The position numbers were made by a program, and so were the translations under genes. DNA of 24,543 bases from DASRPD01 sp035646535 (lineage in GTDB: Bacteria > Actinomycetota > Acidimicrobiia > IMCC26256 > JANYLB01): positions 1 to 24,543 of the forward strand of contig DASRPD010000073.1 of assembly GCA_035646535.1 (NCBI GenBank). Direction: 5' to 3'. Positions 13,151-21,549 of this stretch are shown here, one piece after another. The notes under the pieces are model-generated. The model did not search any database, was not told where the DNA came from, and saw only the letters and a program-made list of their open reading frames with translations. Each line of letters opens with the position of its first letter. The first letter of the stretch is position 1.

Positions 13151-13738
13151 CTAGTGGGGCCGACCCCCGGCGAGAAGGTCGAGTGCGTGAGCCACCACGG
13201 GGAGGATGACCTCGAGCCCTTCGAGTGCGCCGGACGACGAGCCCGCCAAGTTGCACACGAGGGCCTCGCCGACGGTGCCCGCCTCCGCGCGCGACAGCAT
13301 CCCGAAGCCCCGGCCGTCGGCGTCGCTCGCTCGGCGGATCGCCTCGACCAGACCGGGTGCGTTCCGGTCGAGGACCACCATGGTGCCTTCGGGCGTGAGA
13401 TCCCGGGGCCCGAAGCCCGTACCACCCGTGGTGACGATCAGACCGGCGAAGCCGTGGGTCAGGTCCGCCAGTGCGTCGGCCACGGACTCGACCCCGTCGG
13501 CGGTGACCCGCGCCTCGACGACGTCATAGCCGGCCGCGCGCAACGCGTCGACGAGCGCCCGACCCGAACGGTCCTCGCGAGCACCGGCGGCAACGCCGTC
13601 CGACACGGTCAGCACCTTCGCCCGGAGACCCGCCGCCTGGGGACTCGCCGCCTGGGCACCCCCCGACTGAGGACTCCCCGCCTGAAGGTCGCCGGCCTGG
13701 ACATCGCCGGCCTGCGGGCGCTCATGCAGCTCGCTCAT
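13151..13738 (-). CDS. MoaB/Mog-family molybdopterin protein
   Basis: This family adenylylates molybdopterin before molybdenum insertion (MogA) or is its paralogue MoaB; I cannot separate the two here. After a repetitive N-terminus (residues 9-38), the conserved fold begins at AKVLTVSDGVAAGAREDRSG. It then shows VEARVTADGVESV, the signature TTGGTGFGPRDLTPEGT, and a C-terminal NLAGSSSGALEGLE followed by VVAHALDLLAG. The 195-residue length is somewhat above the family norm because of the repeat. I chose the ATG at 13738; the frame runs on upstream without resemblance. It is the last gene of its unit, 70 bases after rpe and before a hairpin. No other molybdenum cofactor gene is in the window. 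Confidence 0.88.
   Translation of the reverse strand: MSELHERPQAGDVQAGDLQAGSPQSGGAQAASPQAAGLRAKVLTVSDGVAAGAREDRSGRALVDALRAAGYDVVEARVTADGVESVADALADLTHGFAGLIVTTGGTGFGPRDLTPEGTMVVLDRNAPGLVEAIRRASDADGRGFGMLSRAEAGTVGEALVCNLAGSSSGALEGLEVILPVVAHALDLLAGGRPH
13625..13714 (-). repeat. Pentapeptide-coding tandem repeat in the mog/moaB gene
   Basis: Six in-frame 15-base units, most beginning CAGGC, encode QAGDV, QAGDL, QAGSP, QSGGA, QAASP and QAAGL. They lie between the start codon and the conserved fold, so they form a flexible N-terminal tail. The units are imperfect, which suggests an older expansion than the ribBA tail. Confidence 0.88.
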
Positions 13739-13808
13739 CGTTCGCAGCGGTCGAGAACGTCGGCCGATCGCCGGAACCGCCCCGGCGGTGCGGCCATCGT
13801 GGTCGCGA

Positions 13809-14474
13809 TCAGGAGGATGCCGGCCACGCGGCCTCCCGGATGCGACGGGCCGCAGCCGCGGGGTCGTCGGACCCGAAGATCGCGCTCCCCGCGACCAGGA
13901 TGTGCGCGCCGGCCTCGGCCGCCGCGTGGGCGGTCTTGGTCTGGATACCACCGTCGATCTCGGTCTCGACTGCGAGGCCCCGCTCGTCGATGAGCGCCCG
14001 GGCCGCCCGCAGCTTGTCGAGCACCGCGGGGATGAACGCCTGGCCACCGAAGCCCGGGTGCACGCTCATGACGAGGAGGACGTCGATCTCGTCGAGGTAC
14101 GGCTCGACCGCGTCGAGGGGTGTCTCCGGGTTGAACGCCAGGCCGACGCGCAAGCCGAGCGTCCGCATGCGTTCGAACAGCGGCCGCGGGTCGCCGAGCT
14201 CGACGTGGATGTCGACGCCGTCAGCGCCGGCCTTGGCGAAGTCGTCGAGCAACACGCCCGGGTTGTCGACCATGAGGTGACAGTCGAGGTACAGGTCGGT
14301 CCGCCGACGGAGCGCCTGGACGACGGGGGGACCGATCGTCAGGTTCGGCACGAAGTGGCCGTCCATCACGTCGACGTGCAGGAGGTCGGCCTCGGCGGTC
14401 ACCCGCTCGACCTCCGCCGACAGCTCGGCGAAGTCGGCGGACAGGATCGACGGGGCGATCTTCACGTCGGTCAC
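13809..14474 (-). CDS. rpe: Ribulose-phosphate 3-epimerase
   Basis: Rpe interconverts ribulose 5-phosphate and xylulose 5-phosphate in the pentose phosphate pathway. The 221-residue TIM barrel shows KIAPSILSADF, HVDVMDGHFVPNLTIGPPVV, the metal ligand motif DCHLMVDNP, MSVHPGFGGQAFIP, VETEIDGGI and the phosphate-binding VAGSAIFGS. The GTG start overlaps the rsmB stop (GTGA). Ribulose 5-phosphate is also a RibBA substrate, and the fmt-rsmB-rpe-rib order is shared with mycobacteria. Confidence 0.97.
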   Translation of the reverse strand: MTDVKIAPSILSADFAELSAEVERVTAEADLLHVDVMDGHFVPNLTIGPPVVQALRRRTDLYLDCHLMVDNPGVLLDDFAKAGADGVDIHVELGDPRPLFERMRTLGLRVGLAFNPETPLDAVEPYLDEIDVLLVMSVHPGFGGQAFIPAVLDKLRAARALIDERGLAVETEIDGGIQTKTAHAAAEAGAHILVAGSAIFGSDDPAAAARRIREAAWPASS

Positions 14475-15823
14475 CCTACTGTGAGCGCGAGCACGAACAT
14501 CCCGTCGGTTCCCGCGACCGTCGGGAGCAGTCGAGCTCCCCGCCCAACCGGCTCCCACGGTGGGCCGGGGGGCGGCAACCCACGACACCCAGGCCGGTGC
14601 TCCGCGAGGAACGCGTCGACGGCGGTCGTCTCGACGGCGGTGAGCGTGCACACCGAATACACGAAGCGGCCTCCGGGTACCAACGCGGAGAGGGCGGTGA
14701 GGCACAGCGCCCGTTGAAGCTCCGCGTGGTGGGCGGGCGCGTCGGGCGTGACCCGCCAGCGGGCATCGGGCCGCCGGCGCAGCACCCCGAGCCCCGAGCA
14801 CGGGGCGTCGAGGAGCACCCGGTCGAAGCTTGCCGGGCGGACGGGGAGCGCGCGGCCGTCGGCGAGGACGGGCACGACCGCGTCGAGCCCGAGGCGGATG
14901 GTCGCCTCGGTGATGCGTGCCAGTCGCTCCGGCCGAACGTCCACGGCCGCCACGAGACCCCGGTCCCCCATCCGTTCGGCGATCGCGGTGGCCTTGCCTC
15001 CCGGCGCCGCGCCGACCTCGAGGATGCATTCGCCCGGCCGGGGGTCGAGGATCTCGACGACCGCCTGGCTCGCCTGGTCCTGGGGCGAGGCTCGACCCTC
15101 GGCCACCGCGGGGAGGACGGCCAGGTCGCCGGCCCCCCGGACAACGGCCGCGTCGGCCACGAGCCCGCCCGGCTCGACGTGGATCCCCGCCTCGGTGAGC
15201 TCGGCCATCAGCGTCGCGGCGTCGGTGCGGAGCCGATTCGGTCGTAGCGTGACCGCCGGAGGCTCGTTGTCGAGAGCGAGCACCTCCCGAGCGCGGGTCG
15301 AGCCGAGCTCGTCGCACAACATCGCGACCATCCAGTCCGGATGGGACGTTCGAACCGCGAGAGCGGCGACGTCTGCACCCGCCGGACCATCCCACGGTGG
15401 GCCGTCGCGGGCCACCGCCCGCAGTACCGCGTTCACGAAGCCGCGGGCGTGCGGGCTGCGTTGGCCGAGCGCGCCGACGGTCTCGCCCACCGCCGCGTGG
15501 GGCGCGACCCCGAGGCGAAGCTGGGTCACGCCGAGCCGCAGCGCGGCGCGTACATCCGGATCGAGCGCGTCAATGGGACGGCGGAGATGCGGTGACAAGA
15601 GGTGGTCGGTCAGTCTTTGCTCGCGCAGCGTCGTGTAGACGACGTCGCTCACGAACGCGCGGTCACGTCGCGCGAGCGTGGTCGCGCGCAGCCGAACCGG
15701 CAGCACGACATTGGCGTGCGCGCCCGGCTCGCCTTCGAGCTGCACGAGGACGTCGATCGCGACTTCCCGGCTCGTCACGCGCGCCCGAGCACGGGTGGTG
15801 CGCCGCGCAGACCGGTCCGCCAT
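14471..15823 (-). CDS. rsmB: 16S rRNA m5C967 methyltransferase
   Basis: RsmB (Sun/Fmu) methylates C967 of 16S rRNA with SAM. The 450-residue product has an N-terminal NusB-like domain (about 15-150, AIDVLVQLEGEPGAHANVVL, RDRAFVSDVVYTTLR). A Rossmann methyltransferase domain follows: LEVGAAPGGKATAIAERM, VDVRPERL, the motif IV cysteine in DAPCSGLGVLRRRPDARW and the catalytic motif VYSVCTLTAVETTAV. The ATG at 15823 gives a 49-base overlap with fmt. A GTG at 15778 (start VTSREVAID) would give a GTGA overlap like the neighbouring junctions and is a serious alternative, shortening the protein by 15 basic residues. Confidence 0.95.
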   Translation of the reverse strand: MADRSARRTTRARARVTSREVAIDVLVQLEGEPGAHANVVLPVRLRATTLARRDRAFVSDVVYTTLREQRLTDHLLSPHLRRPIDALDPDVRAALRLGVTQLRLGVAPHAAVGETVGALGQRSPHARGFVNAVLRAVARDGPPWDGPAGADVAALAVRTSHPDWMVAMLCDELGSTRAREVLALDNEPPAVTLRPNRLRTDAATLMAELTEAGIHVEPGGLVADAAVVRGAGDLAVLPAVAEGRASPQDQASQAVVEILDPRPGECILEVGAAPGGKATAIAERMGDRGLVAAVDVRPERLARITEATIRLGLDAVVPVLADGRALPVRPASFDRVLLDAPCSGLGVLRRRPDARWRVTPDAPAHHAELQRALCLTALSALVPGGRFVYSVCTLTAVETTAVDAFLAEHRPGCRGLPPPGPPWEPVGRGARLLPTVAGTDGMFVLALTVG

Positions 15824-16632
15824 GCCGCTGCGGTCATGCGGGACCTGCCCTCGGGCTGCACCTCGTCGAGATCCAGTCGGCCGCCGGCAACGTGAGCGCG
15901 CCAGACCTTGATCCGCCGACCCTGGTGCTCGAAGAAGGCCCCCGGCCGAGGATTGGCGGCGCGCACGAGCCGCTCGAGCACTTCGGGGTCGGTGTCGGGC
16001 TCGAGTCTGAACTCCTCGACGGTGACCTTGTCGGCGTAGGTGGCGTCACCCGATTGCGGGACCGGCGTGCAGGACCCGAGGTCGACGAGCGTGTCGACGA
16101 GGAGGTCGGTGCCGAGCGCGACGAGCCGGGCGCGCAGCTCGCCGGTGGTCTCGTGTTCGCCGATCGCGACGCGGGCGCGCGCGTAGACCGGCCCGGTATC
16201 CAGGCTGGCCTCGACGCCCATGACGCACACGCCGGTCTCGCGGTCACCGGCGAGGATGGCCCGTTCCACGGGTGCAGCACCTCTCCAGCGGGGCAACAAC
16301 GAGAAGTGGAGGTTCACGAACCCCCCGGGGAGCGCGTCGAGCAGCGCCGGTGGCAGGAGCTGACCGAACGCGACGACGACACCGAGCTCGGCGCCGCTCC
16401 CGCCGACGGCCTCCACCACCGCAGCGGCGCGCTCGGGCGTCGCGACCGCGAGCCCGAGCGCGGCGGCGGCCGCCTTGACGGGGCTCGGGGAGGCGGCGCC
16501 GCGCCGGCCGCGCCGGCGGTCGGGTTGAGTGACGACGAGCGGGACCTCATGTCCGGCCGCGACGAGCGCGCGCAGCGGCGGGACGGCATCATCGGGAGTG
16601 CCGAAGTAGATGAGACTCGGGTGCGTGCTCAG
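15775..16632 (-). CDS. fmt: Methionyl-tRNA formyltransferase, apparent CTG start
   Basis: Fmt formylates the initiator methionyl-tRNA using 10-formyl-tetrahydrofolate. The N-terminal domain shows LIYFGTPDDAVPPL, VVTQPDRRRGRRG, SPVKAAA, and the catalytic region NLHFSLLPRWRGAAPVERAI plus ASLDTGPVYAR. A C-terminal OB-like tRNA-binding domain follows (about 195-285, NPRPGAFFEHQGRRIKVWRA). The first conserved residues lie upstream of any in-frame ATG, GTG or TTG; the first such codon is a GTG about 70 residues in, which would delete the folate-site half. The only sensible start is CTG (16632-16630), overlapping the def stop as CTGA and giving 285 residues. Confidence 0.93.
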   Translation of the reverse strand: MSTHPSLIYFGTPDDAVPPLRALVAAGHEVPLVVTQPDRRRGRRGAASPSPVKAAAAALGLAVATPERAAAVVEAVGGSGAELGVVVAFGQLLPPALLDALPGGFVNLHFSLLPRWRGAAPVERAILAGDRETGVCVMGVEASLDTGPVYARARVAIGEHETTGELRARLVALGTDLLVDTLVDLGSCTPVPQSGDATYADKVTVEEFRLEPDTDPEVLERLVRAANPRPGAFFEHQGRRIKVWRAHVAGGRLDLDEVQPEGRSRMTAAAWRTGLRGAPPVLGRA

Positions 16633-17156
16633 AGCCGGAGGCGGCCGTCGGCGGGCGCGCTCGGCGGGCCGACGTTGACGAGCTCACGCCGACGGAGCTC
16701 GCGGAGGGCCTGCTTGCGGTCCGTCGGTTCGAGGCGATCGAGGAGGAGGACGCCGTCGAGGTGGTCGATCTCGTGGAGGAACACCCGGCCGAGGAAGTCG
16801 TCATCTTCGATGACGACCGCATTGGCGTCCACGTCGAGGCCCGACACGGTGACGCGCTGGGGGCGCACGACGTCGAAGTGGAGACCCGGCACGGAGAGGC
16901 ACCCTTCCTCGTGCACCCACTCCCCCTCGGCTTCGGAGACCACCGGATTGATCATGACCTGCGGACCTTCGCCGACGTCGTAGGTGAAGATCCGCTTGCG
17001 CATGCCCACCTGGGGGGCGGCCAGACCCACGCCGACAGCCTCGTACATCGTCTCGTGCATCATGTCCACGACGCGGGCGAGCGCACCGTCGAACTCCGTC
17101 ACATCGCGCGCCGGTCGCGTCAGGACCGGATCGCCGAAGACCCTGATCGCGTACAT
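16629..17156 (-). CDS. def: Peptide deformylase
   Basis: Def removes the formyl group from nascent proteins, the reverse partner of Fmt next door. The 175-residue metalloprotease shows the three motifs: GVGLAAPQVG (active-site Gln), EGCLSVPG (metal Cys) and HEIDHLDG (HExxH with two metal His and catalytic Glu). The start is either ATG at 17156 (MYAIRVFGDP) or a GTG two codons earlier (17162); neither has a strong ribosome binding site. It follows priA after about 20 bases and overlaps fmt by four, so def and fmt are probably coupled. Confidence 0.96.
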   Translation of the reverse strand: MYAIRVFGDPVLTRPARDVTEFDGALARVVDMMHETMYEAVGVGLAAPQVGMRKRIFTYDVGEGPQVMINPVVSEAEGEWVHEEGCLSVPGLHFDVVRPQRVTVSGLDVDANAVVIEDDDFLGRVFLHEIDHLDGVLLLDRLEPTDRKQALRELRRRELVNVGPPSAPADGRLRL

Positions 17157-17182
17157 ACCCACGACGTCAGGATACCCGCGGT

Positions 17183-19021
17183 TCAGAGCCGTAGGGGGTC
17201 CACGTCGACGCGGAGTCGGCCGTGTGCTCGCGCCGCGCGGACCGTGTCGGCGAGCGCATCGGCGAGCGTCGCGGCGCTCGCCGCCCGGACGAGCGCTCGT
17301 TTCGCCCCGCCGACGTCGATCGACCCGACGACCGTGACCGTCGGATCGGCACGCAACGCCTCGACGAGCGCAGTGACGGCCGGGGGGCTCCCACTCAGCT
17401 CGGCCAGCCCCCCGAACGGAGGGTCACCGAGCATCTCGCGGCGGGCTCGCTCCGCGGCGAGCGCGCCCGCCGGGTCACCACGCACGGCCGCGTCGACGAC
17501 CTCGTGGTCGGGCACGCGTGTCTGCACCAACAAGCGGCCGGGGCCCGAGCGCGGCCCGACCAGGCGGGCGGCCCGAACCAGCAGGTTCATGGCTTGCTCC
17601 GCGGCGCGCGGGCGCGGCGCGAGCAACTCCTGGTCAAAATCGCAGAACGCGATGGTGTGAATGGGCCGACTCGTCGAGTGCGGGATCCGGTGCAGGACGG
17701 CCTCGGTGCCGACGAGGACGTCGACGATGGGCACCGTCTTGGTCGTCGCGTCCACCTCGTTGACCTCCGCGCGGGGCAACAACGCAGCAACATCGTCACG
17801 CAGCCGTGATACGCCCGGCCGCACGGCCTTCATCCGAGCTCCGTGACAAGCCAGACACACCATGGGTCGCGTCGTGGCGTCGCGCGGGCAATCGAGCGAG
17901 CCGGCGTCGCTCTCGATGACTGCAGCGCCGCACGTTTCACAGCGGGCGAGCTCACCGCAAGCGACGCACGCGAGCAACCGAGCGCGTCCCTTGCGGTTCA
18001 GCACCGCCACCGCCCGCCCTCTGCCTTCGAGGGCGCGGCGAAACCCGTCGGCGAGGGCACCACTGAGCAACCCGGAACCCGGACGCTCGGTGCGCCGATC
18101 AACCACCTCGACGTGGGGCCAACCCTCGCGTTCGGTCGGCCGCGGCGGGCGCCGCGACGCGCTCGCCGCGACTTCGGCCTCGACGGTCGGCGCGGCGCTG
18201 ACCAGCTCGACGCGAGCGCCGACTCGGCGGGCCCGTTCGATGGCGACCTCCCGGGCGTGCCAGGTGGGCGCTCGCTCTTCCTCGAGGGCCTCGTCGCCTT
18301 CGTCGAGCACGATGATCGCGGCGAGGTCGGGCACGGGCGCCCACACCGCGGCGCGTCCTCCCACCACGATGTGATGACCGGACCGGGCGGCAGTCCAGGC
18401 GCGGGTGCGCTCGGGATCGGACCGGTCGGCGCGCAGCACCACGATGGGCCGGCGCGGGGAGGTCAGCCCGGGACCCGGCGTCGGCGAGGGCGAGGGCGCG
18501 GCCGCCAGCGCGCGCACGAGCGCGGGTGTTCGTCGGCCGTCGGCCAACACCACGATCGTCGAGCCGGTCTCGGCCACGAGACGGTTGACCAGCTCGGCAC
18601 GCGGCGCCGCCGGAGGCCAGCGATGCACGGTCACACGCGGCGGTTCGCGGACCGGTTCTCCGGAGACGGGTGCGGGTAAGCGTGCGACCTCCGAGCTCGC
18701 GGCGGGACGCGGCACGACGAGAGCCGGCGATGCGACCCGAAGGAACGGGACGGGCGTCCCGGCCCAGCGCCATGCCGCCCAATCCGCGAGCTCGACGAGC
18801 TCGGGTGGCGGTCCCTCGCCGACGACCTTCTTGAGCGGACGGAGCCGCTCGAGGTCCGTGGCGGGTTCGACGTCGACCCCGACGACCCAGCCGCGCACCG
18901 AACGTCCGTGCAGCGGCACCCGTACGATCGTGCCGACGCCGACGTCGGTCTCGTCGGGCACCGAATAGTCGAACAACCGATCCAACGCGGGAAGGTCCGG
19001 CCGGACCCGGCACACCCTCAC
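17183..19021 (-). CDS. priA: PriA-like primosomal protein N', degenerate helicase
   Basis: PriA recognises stalled forks and reloads the replisome. The 612-residue product is shorter than E. coli PriA. It keeps the N-terminal 3'-DNA-binding domain (LPALDRLFDYSVPDETDVGV, VRVPLHGRSVRGWVVGV), a cysteine-rich zinc region (CVACGELARCETCG, CPRD, CLAC) and the C-terminal segment (DVLVGTEAVLHRI, FCDFDQELLAPRPRAAEQ, GRLLVQTRVPDHEVV). No Walker A (GxxGxGKT) is found; the place reads ETGSTIVVLADGRR. The Walker B box is DEGDEA instead of DEEH, and one zinc cysteine pair is incomplete. It is therefore probably inactive as a helicase, as is typical of actinobacterial PriA. The GTG start at 19021 lies 100 bases after metK; that gap shows nothing else. 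Confidence 0.9.
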   Translation of the reverse strand: MRVCRVRPDLPALDRLFDYSVPDETDVGVGTIVRVPLHGRSVRGWVVGVDVEPATDLERLRPLKKVVGEGPPPELVELADWAAWRWAGTPVPFLRVASPALVVPRPAASSEVARLPAPVSGEPVREPPRVTVHRWPPAAPRAELVNRLVAETGSTIVVLADGRRTPALVRALAAAPSPSPTPGPGLTSPRRPIVVLRADRSDPERTRAWTAARSGHHIVVGGRAAVWAPVPDLAAIIVLDEGDEALEEERAPTWHAREVAIERARRVGARVELVSAAPTVEAEVAASASRRPPRPTEREGWPHVEVVDRRTERPGSGLLSGALADGFRRALEGRGRAVAVLNRKGRARLLACVACGELARCETCGAAVIESDAGSLDCPRDATTRPMVCLACHGARMKAVRPGVSRLRDDVAALLPRAEVNEVDATTKTVPIVDVLVGTEAVLHRIPHSTSRPIHTIAFCDFDQELLAPRPRAAEQAMNLLVRAARLVGPRSGPGRLLVQTRVPDHEVVDAAVRGDPAGALAAERARREMLGDPPFGGLAELSGSPPAVTALVEALRADPTVTVVGSIDVGGAKRALVRAASAATLADALADTVRAARAHGRLRVDVDPLRL

Positions 19022-19121
19022 CCCGCCACCATCACGGTCCGACCGAACGTCGGTGCGCGAACCGTCGCCAGAGCCACCCCGAACGCACCCACGCTGACCG
19101 GGCTGGACGTCGGGTGCGGGG

Positions 19122-20318
19122 TCAGGCGACGGATTCGGCGGCCTGTTTGAACGCCTCGGCGTGGTCGGTGTACTCCCAGGTGAAGTCCTTCTCCGGCCGT
19201 CCGAAGTGCCCGTAGGCGGCAGTGCGCTGGTAGATCGGTCGTCGGAGGTCGAGTCGCTCGATGATCGCCGCCGGTCGCAGGTCGAAGTGCCCCTCGACGA
19301 GCGCGGGAATCTTGGCCGGGTCGATCTTGGAGGTCCCGAAGGTCTCCACCATGATCGAGATGGGATGGGCGACGCCGATCGCGTACGCGACCTGCACCTC
19401 GCATCGGTCGGCGACCCCGGCAGCGACGACGTTCTTGGCCACGTGACGCACGGCGTAGGCCGCCGACCGATCCACCTTCGTCGGGTCCTTGCCGGAGAAC
19501 GCGCCTCCGCCGTGGCGGGCCATGCCGCCGTAGGTGTCCACGATGATCTTGCGGCCGGTGAGACCACAGTCGGCGTGGGGTCCACCGAGCTCGAATGTGC
19601 CGGTGGGGTTGACCAACACCTCGAAGTCATCGCCGGCGAACTGCTCGGGCAACAACGGCCGGATGACATGCTCCACGAGATCGGGCTTCATGAGCCCGTC
19701 GCGGTCGATACCCGGCGCGTGTTGGGTCGAGATCAGCACCGTCTTCAGCCGCTTGGGCATGCCGTGCTCGTAGTCGATGGTCACCTGGGTCTTGCCGTCC
19801 GGCCGCAGGTAGGGCAGCGCCGCCGACTTGCGGACCTCGGCGAGGCGGTACGCGAGCTTGTGGGCGAGCCAGATCGGCATCGGCATGAGATCGTCGGTCT
19901 CGTTGCAGGCGTAGCCGAACATCATGCCCTGGTCACCCGCGCCCACCTCGTCGAAGTGGTCGCCGGTACCGGCGCGCTGTTCGACCGCCTTGTCGACGCC
20001 GATGGCGATGTCGGGTGACTGGTCGTCGATCGAGGTCATGACCCCGCAGGTGTTCCCGTCGAACCCGTAGGACTCACGGTCGTAGCCGATGCCGCGGACC
20101 GTGTCTCGCACGACGCGCGGGATGTCGACGTAGGCCTGGGTGCTGATCTCGCCGGCGACGATGACCATGCCGGTGGTCACCATCGTCTCGCAGGCGACGC
20201 GGCTGTTGGGATCGTCGCGAAAGATCGCGTCGAGCACACTGTCGGAGATCTGGTCACACATCTTGTCGGGATGACCCTCGGTGACGGATTCCGAGGTGAA
20301 CGTGAACGTCTCGTTCAT
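19122..20318 (-). CDS. metK: S-adenosylmethionine synthetase
   Basis: MetK makes SAM from methionine and ATP. The 398-residue product is full length with all three domains and motifs: TSESVTEGHPDKMCDQISD, GAGDQGMMFGYACNET (the ATP/metal-binding signature), GGAFSGKDPTKVDRSAAY, and the C-terminal AYGHFGRPEKDFTWE. A GGAAGGA ribosome binding site lies about five bases before the ATG. The start overlaps the coaBC stop as ATGA. The product supplies SAM to the methylases encoded nearby (RsmB, SpoU). Confidence 0.98.
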   Translation of the reverse strand: MNETFTFTSESVTEGHPDKMCDQISDSVLDAIFRDDPNSRVACETMVTTGMVIVAGEISTQAYVDIPRVVRDTVRGIGYDRESYGFDGNTCGVMTSIDDQSPDIAIGVDKAVEQRAGTGDHFDEVGAGDQGMMFGYACNETDDLMPMPIWLAHKLAYRLAEVRKSAALPYLRPDGKTQVTIDYEHGMPKRLKTVLISTQHAPGIDRDGLMKPDLVEHVIRPLLPEQFAGDDFEVLVNPTGTFELGGPHADCGLTGRKIIVDTYGGMARHGGGAFSGKDPTKVDRSAAYAVRHVAKNVVAAGVADRCEVQVAYAIGVAHPISIMVETFGTSKIDPAKIPALVEGHFDLRPAAIIERLDLRRPIYQRTAAYGHFGRPEKDFTWEYTDHAEAFKQAAESVA

Positions 20319-21541
20319 GAGTCCTTCCGGAGGTTGGTGCGTCGGAACCCGCAGATCCGATCGAGGATCACGTCTGCGAGCTCGAGCTTCGTCTGGAGCG
20401 GTTGCTCCTCGACTGAACCCGAAGAGTCAAGCAGGATCGCCCGGTTCGTGTCGACCTCGAAACCCGCATCTGCTTGCGAGACGTCGTTCGCCACGATGAG
20501 GTCGAGGCGTTTGCGCCTCAGCTTCGCGGTCGCGTTGGCGACGACGTCGTCGGTCTCGGCCGCAAAGCCCACGAGAACCTGACCGGGCGGCTTGGCGGCA
20601 CCGAGATCGACGAGGAAGTCATGGGTGGGCTCCAGCACGATCTCGGAGAGCCCCTCGTCCTTCTTGATCTTGCGATCCCACGGCGCCTTGGGCCGGAAGT
20701 CCGCGACGGCCGCGGCCATGACGATCACGTCGGCGTCCGGCGCCCGGGCCATGACCTCGGCCTCCATCTCCGCCGCGGTCGCGACCCGTACCGTGTCGAT
20801 CCGGGCCGGCACGGTCCGCTCGGTGGCGGTGACCAGGGTCACCTCTGCCCCTCGGGCCAGGCCACGTTCGGCGATCGCGTGTCCCTGCTTGCCCGACGAA
20901 CGGTTCGTGATCACTCGGACCGCGTCGATGGGTTCTCGGGTACCCCCGGCGGTGACGATGACGCGGGTCCCGGCCAGGTCGCGGGTCGGCGCCAGCTCCG
21001 CGCCGGCCGCGACGACGATCCGGGGCGGGTCGGCGAGCCGTCCCTCACCCACGTCACCGCCGGCGAGCCGTCCCGACTCCGGGTCGATGACGATCACGCC
21101 CCGACCGCGGAGCACGTCGAGGTTCTCCTGGACGGCGGGGTGCTCCCACATCTCGGTGTGCATCGCGGGAGCGATGAGCACAGGGGCGCGGGTGGCGAGC
21201 AGTGTGGCGGTGAGGAGATCGTCGGAGATCCCGGCCCGGTACTTGGCGATGAGCTTGGCGGTGGCCGGGGCCACGACCACGAGATCGGCCGACTGGCCGA
21301 GGCGGGTGTGGGGAATCGACTCGCCGCCGTCGAAGAGGGACGTGCGGGCCGGTTCCGATGCCAGCGCGGAGAACGTGAGCGCGCCGATGAACCGCTGCGC
21401 GTCAGCAGTGAGCACGGGCACGACGTGCGCGCCGGCGTCGACGAGCCGGCGACAGACGTCGACGGCCTTGTAGGCCGCAATACCCCCGCAGACCCCGAGC
21501 ACGACCCGGGCGCCCGCCAGCGCAGCGAGTGGCTCGACCAT
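20315..21541 (-). CDS. coaBC: Bifunctional CoaBC
   Basis: CoaBC joins cysteine to 4'-phosphopantothenate and decarboxylates the product in CoA synthesis. The N-terminal flavoprotein decarboxylase (about 1-180) shows GVCGGIAAYKAVDVCRRL, the active-site His in SIPHTRLGQSADLVVVAPAT, and PAMHTEMWEHP, where His replaces the Asn of the E. coli-type PxMNxxMW motif. The C-terminal synthetase shows VIVTAGGTREPIDAVRVITN, SSGKQGHAIAE, AAAVADFRPK and the lysines of KIKKDEG. The 408-residue length is normal. It begins eight bases after rpoZ and ends in an ATGA overlap with metK. Confidence 0.97.
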   Translation of the reverse strand: MVEPLAALAGARVVLGVCGGIAAYKAVDVCRRLVDAGAHVVPVLTADAQRFIGALTFSALASEPARTSLFDGGESIPHTRLGQSADLVVVAPATAKLIAKYRAGISDDLLTATLLATRAPVLIAPAMHTEMWEHPAVQENLDVLRGRGVIVIDPESGRLAGGDVGEGRLADPPRIVVAAGAELAPTRDLAGTRVIVTAGGTREPIDAVRVITNRSSGKQGHAIAERGLARGAEVTLVTATERTVPARIDTVRVATAAEMEAEVMARAPDADVIVMAAAVADFRPKAPWDRKIKKDEGLSEIVLEPTHDFLVDLGAAKPPGQVLVGFAAETDDVVANATAKLRRKRLDLIVANDVSQADAGFEVDTNRAILLDSSGSVEEQPLQTKLELADVILDRICGFRRTNLRKDS

Positions 21542-21549
21542 GGGCGCGA

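Noticed and set aside
13735..13797. A 20-codon ORF between rpe and the mog/moaB gene whose TGA overlaps the next ATG
   Set aside because: The ATGA junction is suggestive, but the peptide has no recognisable feature and no ribosome binding site stands out; chance is likely in 70 bases.
15397..16983. A 528-codon plus-strand frame opposite rsmB, fmt and def
   Set aside because: Shadow of three real genes; no motif and biased composition.
19022..19669. Upstream extension of the priA frame into metK
   Set aside because: The added 216 residues are Ser/Arg/Pro-rich shadow of metK; PriA similarity begins at the GTG at 19021.
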